Shown: positions 37,782-50,462 of the stretch, one piece after another
Numbering within the stretch: the first letter of the stretch is position 1
Layout: every line of letters starts with the position of its first letter
The notes under the pieces: generated by a model
Told to the model about the DNA's origin: nothing
The model's database searches: none
The model's input: the letters and a program-made list of their open reading frames with translations, nothing else
Made by a program: the position numbers and the translations under genes
From: Prunella strophiata
Taxonomy: Eukaryota; Chordata; Aves; Passeriformes; Prunellidae
Reading direction: 5' to 3'
Length of the DNA: 64,000 nt
Assembly (NCBI GenBank): GCA_036583965.1
Contig: JAZBQD010000030.1
Location: forward strand, 82,402,800 to 82,466,799

Positions 37782-40700
37782 AATCAGTGGTTCTTTGGAA
37801 CACAGAATCTTTCAGGTATTCAGAAATTCATACATTTGAAAGGTTAAACTCAGAAGTGTTAAATAACAAGTTCTAAATAATAATATTCTGTCATACAAGT
37901 GAGTAATGAATGTAATTCTAAAAGCTCCTCCCTAAATGTGTCATGGATGCCAACTACTCACATTTCTGGTGTATTTGCTGGTATACCTTTCTCTTTCTGA
38001 GCAATAATATATGTATATATAATATGCATTAAATTATCCATCCAATTCTTGCATATATTTTTAGTCTACTGGCACATATCACTAAATTAAATGAGAAAAA
38101 GAAATGGCCACATGAAAATAGAGTATAGAAAGAAAAACTGGTTTGTATTACACTGAAACCAGATGAGAATTTAATTTTTCTTGTTAAGCTGAAATGCAGG
38201 ATACTGATCCTGATTTATTCTGGAAAGCATATTTAGCATCCAATATGGATGGAAGAATTAGGTCTCTTGCTTGGGAATTTATGATCATGCTAGTGTTCCT
38301 ACTAGATATACAGGTTATAGGAGTGATCATATTTATAGAGTATTCTGTTAGAAATTGTATGCCATGGATCTTATAAGTCACAAAATGTATAAAGCAATTT
38401 AACACCTTAAAAACAAATCAATGAACAACAAGGAGAGTGGTAAATGTAATATATATCTCTATTTTCTTAACACAGACCATAACCCATTCTTGCTTACCTT
38501 TTATAAGTACAGGCTACCAACTAAATCAATACCTAATAACTTCCTAACAGCACTTGGAATGAAAATAATTTTAAGAGTAATGATTTCTAGATGTTTTTGG
38601 CAGTGTCAGAAAGCAGATATTCTGCTGTGTTTGTGCAGTGCTGCTCCTATAGAAACATTTTTAAGCAAAGGATTTCAATATATCTTGGATTATATCTCCC
38701 TTTGTGGAAGAAAAGTCATGAAATTCTCCCCCACTTCATCTACCAGATGTACCAGATGTGTAATTTAGCTGATACAACCTGTGAGGACAAGAGTGATCTT
38801 TCAAGACTTCAAATGAATCTGTTGTATTTTACAGTGTTAATCTCCACTGAACAAATTTGCCTAAGCACACCTGGAGAACATGATATTCCAAGCTTTGTGC
38901 TTAAAATACACAGGATGGATTTTTCTCTGTGTACATACTTATAGTGATATTGAGTACAGAGGGAGCCTGGAATTCCTACACAGGTAAAGTTTGGCAAGAT
39001 GAACCCCATTCTTTTCTATTCCAACCATGATTTCTAATTTTACTTCATGATCAGGACAGATAGCAAGGGGAAAATACAGAGCAGGAAGGGAAAGGTTGTC
39101 TTAAAGAAACTAGGAGTTATGCTGAGGCATTCTGGAAACATGAGGGACAGCCTGTATGCAATCCTTCTTGAAATCCTCCTTTCTTTTTTTTGGAGAGTAG
39201 AAAAGGCAAGGGCATAACAACAGTGTAGTTTGGCTTCTCTTAAAAGAAACTAATCTAAAGTATTTTGAAAAAATTTTATCACATTTTTAAATAATAGAAG
39301 AAAATATTCATTTGCTTAGCTAACTTCTGGTGAATATTACCAACTTATAAATATGTAAAGGCTTTCTTGAAGTTCCAGCAGAGTTAGTGACTTCTTTCTT
39401 CTTGTTCTGTCTTCAATACTCAGTGGTAATTCTGTTGCCAGAACTTATCACCAGGTTCCATGCAAATTTAAAAGAAAATGAAACAGTATAATGAAATTTG
39501 GCTTATTTCTGCTTATAGCAAACAAAAATGTTATATTGTTTTCATAGAAAACACTATGAACTTCTCTGGTTCATTTTGAAATGATAGACCAGATGCAGAT
39601 CTAGAAGGAAGAATAAAACTTTAATTATTTGAGTTCTGCAAAAGCTCCTTGACTTTACTAGAAGTGGCTCAAAGGTGCAAGGTGCAGAGGTGAGGTCACA
39701 CATCACCCCTAGGTCCTTGGACCTGAGACTCTCAGTTTGGTAAATGGGTTGGTACATGCTATATTTCCATTTCTGGCATTTCTATCAGCATTTCCTTCTC
39801 AGAGAAACTGGTGGAGGGAGAAGAGGAGAAGAGAGAGGGGGAAGGATGAGAGAGGCCACTGTGCACCCAGGCCTTGTTTCAGATTGAAGCTGGTAGTTGG
39901 TAAGCCTGTTTACAGGCTCACACTGCTCATGCTCTTGGAGCAAGGCTTTTTGTACTAATTTAACACCCAGCTTCTTTATTCTTCACCCTATACATGACCA
40001 TTTAAATTAATGTTAAATCTGATGATTTTTTTCACATAGAGGTGAATTATTAAAATACATGAACTAAATCAAGTGTGCATCAGGATAGAGTGATGTAGCT
40101 ACCCCACAGTAGGCTTGCTCTATGCATTTGTGTGTTAACATCCATAAGAGATCATGTTTATTGGATTTTTTTATTAGAATGGTCCTGAATAAAACAATTT
40201 TTTTTTTCCTAAAGTGGAGATTTAAACCATGTCTGTGAAGAAGTTTGTGCTTGCCTTGGCTCAACTAAAAAAAAAAAAAAAGTATTTCTTTTGGCTCTAG
40301 TTTCCATAGCTGACTTTTAGCATGAGAAGAGGATATACAACTTTTCTGAAATAAATTCCTCTTTCAAGTTGCAGAGCTATGGTGATCATTACATAAGTGA
40401 ATACTGTGGTAAGAAAGATATTATTTATTTATTTGTAGAGTTTTTTTTGTTTAGACTGCTCAAATGATTTTGCTCTTCTTTTTCTAATAATCTGTAAAAA
40501 AGGCAAAGAGAAGTTTTACTAAATATAGGTGGGTGAGATAGATAGGTTTTGTGAAACTTTCACATGATAATTTTTTTAAATTAACAGAATATTTTTTTAA
40601 TGAAAAATTTCTTGAAGTATCTCTAAAGCCCAGGATTTTATAGCAGATATGATTTATGCTGAAAGGTGGATTCAAAAATCAGAATGTCTGCCCCAAAGAG

Positions 40701-42513
40701 CAGTGTACTGCTTCTTCAATGTCTCTTTAAACAGCAGTCATGCAAAAACTGGAAAAATTAATTACTAGAAAAATCTGCAGAAAACAACTTTTCACTGAGA
40801 GGTGATGAAGTTTAAATGAAAACTATTTTCTGACATGTCTGGCCACGGGGTTTCATATTTTACCACTACTAATATGGGCTGAAATCATAGCTGAGAATAT
40901 TCACCTTTCCAGCAAGCTTTTAAAAGGCAAGTAAATTACCTCATTTTTCATTTCACTGCATTTAATTTCCACCAAATCCTCTAAAACTTGTTTGAGCAGT
41001 TCTGTGTCTAAATGCACAGAATTTCATGGTTAGATAAAAGATATAATTAAAATAGGTGTTATCCAGTTTTAGGGGTTTCTGGACTGAAAATAAAAAGATT
41101 CTGTATTTGATTAAGCTTCTACAGTAGAAGGTAGGAGTTAATTTGTAGTCTTTTTTGCTTTTGCATTGAGGTAAATATGCTTTTGTTAAATGCTAAAAGG
41201 CACAAACTGAAGGTCATATGTACCATTATGCTGTTAGGCTTGTCATGATTGTGATTTAAATTTTTTTTTTAATGGAGCCTATTAAATCAGAAAGCAGTTA
41301 AAAGAGGTCAGTCCATTATTCTCCAAGATAATTCATCAATGTCAGCAGTGCTAACGAGAATGTGGGCCATGTGTCAGGAGCTATTGTGTCCATGTCTCTG
41401 CTCCACTGTGGTCTAGCACTCATGTTTCATTGCAGATCTTTAAATAGAAGCTTGATGGTGCCTTACCTGAGCCATAAGTAAGTCTGTGTGAGAAGAAAGG
41501 AGTGTCTGCAGTCTCTCTTGAGTGACACCACTCTTATGATTATGCTGGCTGATATTGCCACCTTGTTCTGCTAGCTAAGATTAGAGGTATTTTTTCTGGG
41601 AAGAAAAAAAGTAGGATAGGACTGAAATAGTTTTTGCTAATTTCTTCCACCATGTCACAATTGTGCTGAATTTCTTGTTGTTACCATCTCAAGTATATCC
41701 AGCACATGGAAAAGGAAAAGCTTTTGATAGATGTGCTGCCCAACTGACCAGGGTGTTGTGTGAATCTCTGTGTTATACAAGGGGGGGGGAAAATCTAACC
41801 CAGAGTCCTAACCTTAGTTAATTTTTTTAGAAAATATTTATCAAGAGGAGATATTTGTCACAAATGTGGGAAGCTACTCATGCATTTTAAACTACAGAGG
41901 CAAAACATGATAAGAAATTGAACAGACACATTAAAAAAAAAAAAAAAGTCCATTCTCCTATAAGCATAGCTTTCTAAAATGTGCAAATTATTTCTGAAAT
42001 CACATCATTTTGTGCTCCATCCTTTCTGTGATTCAACTAGTCCAGACTGGCCTTCTTTTTCACTGGAACTCTCTTTTGGGTATGAGATAATCTTAGTTTG
42101 CCTGTAATTCAGGTACAAGTAATTTTCCCTCCATGGTATTTGTTATTCCAAGACTCATCCTTTTGTCTGTTTGACACAGCACTTCAGTGATGTACAAAGC
42201 CCTTTTCTCTCCCTATGACTTTCTGGGAAAAAAAATCCATCTTTATTGGGGCCTTATAGGCAGTACTTCCTGTGGATTAACAGGTATTCTCACAGGCAAC
42301 TAAACAATTTGGCTGTTGGAGTCTTGTTAATTAGTCTTGAGTGGTATCTGGTCCAAAAGTAGTTAATCATATTGAGATTAGCTGTGGGGCTGCAACATGT
42401 GAGAGCTGTGTCTGCTGTCCTTCAGGCTGTCAGGTCACATGGCCATTTAAGCCAGTGCAAATAGCCCACCCATAAAGAAGAAGAATATGAGCTAATAATA
42501 ATCCTCCTAAATA

Positions 42514-42539
42514 TTTATACACAGTTTTCTGTGTATAAA
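42514..42539. repeat. Perfect hairpin, 11-bp arms, TTTT loop
   Basis: TTTATACACAG (42514-42524), TTTT, CTGTGTATAAA (42529-42539). The stem is perfect with a four-base loop. No surrounding gene or transposon explains it. Confidence 0.9.
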
Positions 42540-45500
42540 CTTGTGCATGGGACAGGATTTGCAGGAAGTATGCTTGTCTTTTAACACCAGTTTCACAGCT
42601 CTTTGTATTTAATGGCTTTTACATGCTTTAGGTTTTTTCCACCTATTTTCCAGTTTCTCTGTCAGAAAAACTGGTTGCTACACATGCTTCTCTTGATCTT
42701 ACCCTTTTTGTTTATTCCTGCAGGCCTTTCTGGGGAGGTTCTAAATTGATGCCTTGTGCCTAAATCCTTGCCTTTTGAAAACCAAATGCAGAAACACTAT
42801 TGAAACACTGTTGCTTAAAATTGCTAAATTTCTTTGAAAATTTGCCTTGAAGTGTAGGCTGGACTCTTTGAAAATTTGATTGCTGTCCCTGCCATTCATT
42901 GAAACCTTGTTTAGTGATTTTTTTTTTTTTTCATTGTGACTGAGAATTAATGTGTCTTGAAGGGGATTCACTTTGAAATCGACTGAATTGCATTTTTGCT
43001 TCTCCTAGTGTAGCAAGGAGCTTTTTAGTGGTGGAAAGTGTTCTTTTCTCAGCAAGAGCAGAGGTTTGTCTATAATGATAGTGGTAAATGAAATGTTAAA
43101 AGAAAGAAGGTGGGCAATGTAGCTGTGAATAATCAAGCCAGGGAGTAAAAAAAGAAAATTGAGAGCATTCCAAACCAGCAAAGGCCAAAACCAGTAAGAT
43201 TAAAAAACCCCAACAACAAAAACAAAAGATTTTTTTTTTGTATTTCTTAAATATGTATATCAGGGAGGACTGTTTATAGTAGGGGCTATTTGCAGTGATT
43301 GGGAGAACAGTCAAATACAGGTCTTTTTCTCTGCTTTTTCTGCTTTGGTGAGAGCTCACTGTAATCAGTGGTCTGTTTTATTTAAATTTGAAAGGCTTTG
43401 GGTTGTTGTTGATATTGATATTTCCATGTGCTATTTCCATTGATTATTGCAGCCAGCATGCGGTCATTAGCATATTAATAAAATATAATGTTTTCTGTAT
43501 TTTCATAAATAAAATTTAAAAGCAGTTTAGATTATGTCTCATTTTTAGCCCTCTCACCATATGGATTATTTGGCTTAGTGGCTAATGTGATGAGAAACAG
43601 AGCAGTATTCTCTTGTATACATAATCTGTCACATTTTGCTCCTTAAATGTTATATTTTTTAAAAATTGCTTTAATTTATCACAGATAGGGGAGTAAAGTA
43701 GGGTTTTTGGGATCTCTGGGCTTTCATTTTGAAGTTAAAGCCTGCCACATGCAAATTGTGCCTGTTTGACAAGAAAGGTTTTGTTTTTGAAGGTTTTGCA
43801 ATAATATAATTTTGACAGATTGATTGTGTAAGTCTTCATGTTGCTCTAATAACTCTATTTTAATGGGAGAACTTTAATTGATGTCAAACTCAAAAGTTCA
43901 GTGACAGATAAAATGTCTTCTCTTAGTTAAGAGGTTAAAAATAATTGACACTTTTACATGCACAGAATAAACTGCCATAAAAATATTAATTTCTGTGTCT
44001 ATTCTGAGAGGAAGAGATAGAAACAAGTTCAAAATGAGTGGTCAACTTTTCCATAAGTTTTGAGATAGTGAATAGAATTCTATTAATAAATACAATAAAC
44101 AACCATTACTTAAATAATTAAGAAAAGCGTGGTGAGACAGTGCTTGTCATAATTACTGTTGCAGGTGGGGTAGAATTACAGGTTTTGAAATCTCCAAGTT
44201 TTCTGATTATGCAGAAATTTCAAAAATAATTTTCAGAAAAGCAGCTAATTTCTGAACTATTTTAGTGGAGAAAAAAATTATTAAATTTCTTTTTTTTTAA
44301 TGCAGATGTCTATTAAAAAAATCCACCCTTAGCTAAAATACACTGCTACCTCATTTGCAATGTGTTTTTCTAACATTGAGAATGTCTGGCTGGGAGAGCT
44401 TTGGAGAGAGGTGAAATGGGATCCTGGGCCACGAGTGGAAGGGAGCTCCAGGAAGGTTGTACAGGTACAGTGGGGTCTGTGGGTGCCCTCAGAGCCTTGG
44501 CAATTTGAAGTGTAATTGAAAATCAGATGATTTCCCAACATGAGCAGTGTCTGCAGGCTGTTCTGCCTGGTATATATATCAGGTCATCAGACACAGCACA
44601 AAAGTCTGCACACCTAAACTCATAAGTGTGAATTACATGATAATGTTTTAAAAGAGGTTTTTAGCCTTATTAGTGGCTTTTTAGGTCACCTTTGAGGTGA
44701 ACCTTCACCACAGAGAAGTTACAGATTTTTCCTATGGTGTTACTCCAGAACTTTCTGCATTTTCCTCATAAGCAGCAAGACAACTGTCAGAAATAGGATA
44801 TTTGACTTCAAATATGACTCATCACACTCGAGTTCATCCATGTAATGCAGCCTGTTCATTTGTATTCCTCCTGCATTCAGTGGAGAGGAAAGGGAAGAAT
44901 TGCCCTGACATTTTGAAGGGATATCTTGAGATGGGGAGAATTGGCTTCTTGAAGTCCCCTTTTTTCAGCTGACCAGAACCAACTCTAGTGCTGTTGTGTT
45001 ACAAAGCTAAATAATGCATATCTTAGGTAATGCATATACTTATATAGTTAATTTTTAGCAGCTCTAAAATAAAAGTTTCACTGTAGCACATTACAAAATA
45101 AATACTGATACATTACACTTTTACCACTTCCTGATTCATGAGAGTTAAAGGGTAAAAACTATCAATTTATATTGACAAATTTTAATGATATTTGTACACA
45201 AATGTGGATATGTCTATGAATGCCACAGTAAATGAGAATATGCATTAATACAGTGTATTTAATTAAAAGTTAATATTTAGAATTTTTTAATTAACACTTC
45301 ATTTGAAAAACAAATAAATCAAACCCACATCAATTTTGAAATAATTAGTCTTCAAAAAAATTTAGTCTTCAGTTACTGACCAATTCAAGCACTAAATTTT
45401 CTTGGCATTTTTTATTCCAAAAAAATGTAGAACAAAAGGTGGATGAATGCACTATCTTAATACCATTTTTATTCTGGCCAATCTTCATGTGACAAAAGGA

Positions 45501-45858
45501 GCTTGACTCTCAATACAGCATTTTATCAGAAGATGGGCTTCAGCTTGAATTGCAAAACCTAATTTGGTAAGAGATAATTGTCTAAGCTCCCATCCGAGCT
45601 CCTGGTGGGTATGTAAGCCTTTATTCACCTGCCTAAACACACTAAATTTTTCACCTTCTGCTGTGGGAACTTAGATAGAAAAAAAGCCTCTTTCTCATAT
45701 AGTTCTCATCTACATGTGCCTGAATCTGGAGCTGAATCCCAGAATAAATTTCTCATCAGGCATACACTGATATTGTGTAAAAATTCTTCAAAGGAAAATG
45801 CAAAAGAGGAAATAATCAATAACCAGGACAGAAACATATTAATAGGAATTTTGTACAC

Positions 45859-45882
45859 AAAAAAAAAAAAAAAAAAAAAAAA
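45859..45882. repeat. Poly(A) run, 24 A
   Basis: A homopolymer flanked by TTGTACAC and GTACACTG. The GTACAC on both sides could be a chance direct repeat or a short target duplication; no recognisable retrocopy precedes it. Confidence 0.9.
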
Positions 45883-48800
45883 GTACACTGAAATAATATA
45901 TGCATTGAAAATTTAAGACACTGCAACCCATTCATCTACCTTCATTGGTCTCTAGTCTGTTTTCTTGTCCTTTACTGTCTCTCTATTCATATCTCTTCCC
46001 TTGTTATTTCCAGCCCAGTGGCATGTAACCTTTTCCTCCCCCACACAGATGTGTGAGAATAAGGAGAAAGGCAGAGACAAGGCACAGCTGCCCAAGCTCC
46101 TGAGTGGCTCCTAGGTCAATGGTCAGGACTTTTCACCAGGCTCTGCCCAAGCCACCTTCAAGTCTATAATTCATCTGGTTATAAAAGTGAAAAGGACTTT
46201 AAATGGCAACTTCCTTCTTTAGCCAACCACATGCTGTTTTGGGGCTTTTGGTGGTCTTTTTATGATATTTTTCATTTTGGATGTCAGGTGGCAGAGCCAG
46301 GTGCTCTGGTCAGCAGAGGACAGAGGGGAGGGCTCTGTCCTTAGGAAAGCAGAATGAGGATGAAATGAGACAGAACCATGGTTTCAGCAGGGCTGGGTGA
46401 CTCTCCTTTCCTTGTACTGCTTTCTCTCCATATACTCTTTCCCTCCTAACCCTGGAAGGTCCAGGGCAGTTGACAGTGAAGTACAGCCATATGCTGGACA
46501 AGATCTGATTCCCTGGGAATATGGGCATTTGAAAGGGATTCTTCTACTGTCCCTTACTGATACCTTCTTGGTGAAGGTTGTGCATGGAAAGGTGCCCAGA
46601 TATATTTCAATTTACATAAAAAAATATATGTGCAGGAAGCAGGCATCATTTATCCAGTATATTTAGGAGACAGAAGTGGAAGGAGACTGATTTGTTTTTT
46701 CATTCCCAGATGTAAAGTATATTAAGTTAACAAACTACAATTCTTTACCTGTCAGCCATCTAGTCTGCTGAAAAAAACTCAGCAAAAGTTGTTTGCTTCA
46801 CCTTAAGATTCTCATTCCAGGGAAAATTTTGAATATGTTTTGACACTTTTGTTGTCGCATAACAGATTTACTTTTAAGTTCTGCATTTTTCATTTATTAT
46901 TTATTAAAATTAAAAACTCATGCTGGATACATACAGCAAAGTTCAGATTCTGTGAGAATAATGTTTAGCAAGAATAATGCATTGTTGATATACATGATCT
47001 TCAACTTTGATCATGTACAAAAGAGAAATCTTAAAGTGTTATTGACTAGGGAGAATTTTTGCTGCACAAGAAATACAAGATTAGTTGTTTATGTTTGTAA
47101 TTCATGGAGACACCTGTGGTTCCAGGGGAATTATTTTCAATGAGACTCATAATAATCTTATAAGTTTTACCCTGAATATCCTTTTTAATGCTTCTGTGAC
47201 TGGTTTACTACATCCTTTGTTCAATTCCTAAGGAAGTGGTCTATAATTTTCCTTAGATGAGTATCATCTAGTCAGTTATACCCCAGACATGAACCTACTG
47301 TTTGCAAATTTCACCACTAAATATGACTATTTCTGTGTAATATATTTGATTGAAAGCAGCTGACATTTTTCAGTTAGGATCAATGAATTCCTGTTGAAAA
47401 TGATACACTATTTTGATAAGAAAGAATTCTCATTTCTATGTATGTGCTGATAATTTTAATAAATAAAATAATTCATAGAAGCATTATGTGTGTTAGAAAG
47501 GAACAATTTCTTCCTTTGTATACATACAAAATATAAAACAAAACAGCAAAGCTGTTAGGGATTTAATGACATTTAACATTAAAATTATCAAAACCTTCTT
47601 GGTGCAAGAATAGAAAATCAAATATTGTCTGGTTATTTCTCAAGGTCTTTGTGATGTAAAGTGTGATCTTTCTGTATGTTTACCATTGCCAAGACTGGTT
47701 ACAGGTAGCTTAGGATCACAGGACTCATTCCAGGTTGTGACTACTATGAAATTTGCTTTTATTAAACCCAGCATAACTAGAAATATTTCCATAAATTCTA
47801 AAAATTGATGAAAGAATAGTCTGAATCTCAAATTGGAAGAATTTGAGATTAACAGCAAGTCCACTCAGCAAAAGCTCTGCTGAAAGTCAAAAGTAAATCT
47901 GAAATCTTATCTTCTGTTCTCATGACCTTATACATATAGATGGCATGATATCATCTGTCTTCATACCTCAAATTCATACTAAGCCACAAAAATAACAAGG
48001 GACATATAAAATAACCATATCCCATGGCTGTTCAGTAATATCCCTAATTTTGAGCATTAAAATAAAAAAAAAGAGTCAGATGGGTTAAGTACTTTGTTAA
48101 ACTGGAGCAAAAAATAGAAATAAATGGATTTAAAAAATTTTGTTCCCTACACAGTGTGCTGGCCACATCAGTGAGATATTTTGTTTGGTATGTTTTGCAT
48201 AAAGTCCTGCATTTTTCTAACAATTCCTGGAAGATTATTGTAGCTTTGCAACCTTCTTCAAAGAGCCTCCTAAAATGCTCCACAAGAAAAAGGTAATTGT
48301 TAGTCAATAAGAGGAGAATTTTGTTTCCTCATATAGTAGTTTCCTTGTATGTCATGGTTGGAGTTGCTAGTGCTGAATCTTACTAAAATAAATCTTAAGT
48401 TTGCAGTTTAGCATACCTAATTTATGATGTTTGTCTGTTTAGCCAGTTTTGTTTATTTTAAAATTTTCTTAACATTTGCTTCAGCTGGAAAGGTTTCCAT
48501 ATATCAGTGTTCACAAAGTATGTTTTACTGTCTAGGTGCTGAGCTATTTTGGATTTAAAAAGTAGCAATCTGAAATGAAAACATCTGTTCTTTCTAGAAT
48601 CTTTGATGATAACTTCTGTTTACATTATGAGCTTTGAAGGAGAAATATCTTTAGAGAATCCAATGGAGATATTACTATATCAACTTTGTTTTATTATTTC
48701 AGTTTGGCATCTCATTTTGTAAACCATTGTATTTAATTAAAAGCAAAGTCCTTATTTATAGTTCCTTAGCTAGAAATAAAACAGAACTATCTTGCTAGCA

Positions 48801-49789
48801 AGAAATCAATAAATATTTAAAATATATTTTTATTAGTACAGAAGAGGATTTATTTTTCATTAGCATTTGATTCAGGAAATGTAATGACAAAGTGGTTAAG
48901 ATTGGAACTAGCTTTCCATTTAACAGCTGATTTTTCTAACTGTCCTAACATACCTATACTTACTTGAATCGGCCTAGAACCTGCTAATTTATACAAAGAT
49001 GCAAATAATTTAGCAGTCCAGAGAAAATATGCCACAAAATCTTTGGCCTTCCTGCAATTTAAGGGCCACATATATGTATCACAAAAAATCAGGGAGTGCA
49101 CAGTTCACAGTAAGCACATGAAAATTCCTGATACGTAGAGTTGTAAAATGAAGACATCCTTGCATAAAGAGAAATCAAAATATCTGTTGTAAACACAATA
49201 CAACAAATATCCAAATTTGAAAGGGTTGAAAGGGTTGTTTATTACTCTAGAGATGAGTGATGAACAAACTTTGGTATTGCTCATGATAAACTCTTTTTAT
49301 ATTACTTTTGATAAACTCTGATATTGCTCATGCCTCTTTAAAGGATGGGCATTTATGCAGAAAATTAGTCCTTCTAATTATGTTATTGAACAAGGAAAAA
49401 TATTTCATATGCCTTTTAATGACATTTCCAGAATGTCTTGTACATTTATTTTATCTCTTCCTGTGAAAGGACACATTTTTTTCTTAATGTAAACATTCAG
49501 AGTGTCACTGTAGGCATTGTTGGATTATGTACAGAGCTTGTGAGATGTTCAGTAGAGTGGTGTAAGCCAGGAGGTAACACCAGAATTCTAATGCAAGAAA
49601 TTGTCTTCTGCCAGATGGAACTGTACCTTGCTGAGAGGTGTTTACAAGGCTGCTAATAGAGCAGCAAATGGCTCTTGGGCCTCTTGTGTAGCTTTGGGAC
49701 CAAAATGACCTGGTAAATCTAGTAATATTTGCATCTGTTTGTTGCTGATACTACCCTTTTTTTTTTTTATTTCCTCCTTTCAATGCTTG

Positions 49790-49805
49790 TTCAATTTAAA
49801 TTGAA
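49790..49805. repeat. 16-bp perfect palindrome
   Basis: TTCAATTTAAATTGAA is its own reverse complement, in AT-rich intron. Confidence 0.9.
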
Positions 49806-50421
49806 TTCACAGAGACATACATTACCATATAAGTTGCAGGTGTATAAATTCATGTAAAAGAGCATATCCCCAGGCTGTAGGAGCTATCTATCAGTTCCTG
49901 AGGCTAGCACAATGTTAAGTAGCTAAATTGCTCTTGATTGCCAGGATTGTAAACTGAAACAGTCAAGGCAAAATCTTTCAGTATTACAGAATATTTTCTG
50001 CAATTTTTAAAATATTATTCTTTTGATACTAATTCAGTTTTTGAGTCCAGTGTGTTTCTTCTGGTAAGGAATTCATTTGGAAATATACTGTGCTTCTGGT
50101 TTATGCCATGCTAGTACAAGGCACAGTTACTGTGCAGGTAGTTTCCATCCAGGAGGATGGCATTAATGTGCCTGTTCTCAACCTCAAGCCTACCCCACCT
50201 GGGTCAGTTGTGCTGAGTTTTGCACTTGCTGATGCCACAGATACAAGTTCTTGCCAATGTCCAGCACAGTTAAAAAGGCAAGGCAGAGTAAAACACTGAT
50301 CAAAGACATGGTACCTGTCCAGCCAACATGTAGTCTGGGCATATGATTGTTCAGTAGTGGTGAATACAAAGAAAAGGCTAATTTAGGCTACTCAGGTGAG
50401 TGTTTAACCTGCCCTGTACTT

Positions 50422-50462
50422 CCTGTGGTGGGGAAAAGATGAGTGACCTGTGGTGGGGAAAG
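50422..50462. repeat. 15-bp direct repeat 25 bp apart
   Basis: CCTGTGGTGGGGAAA occurs at 50422-50436 and again at 50447-50461, in a local GC-richer stretch. This is probably a small tandem duplication. Confidence 0.85.
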
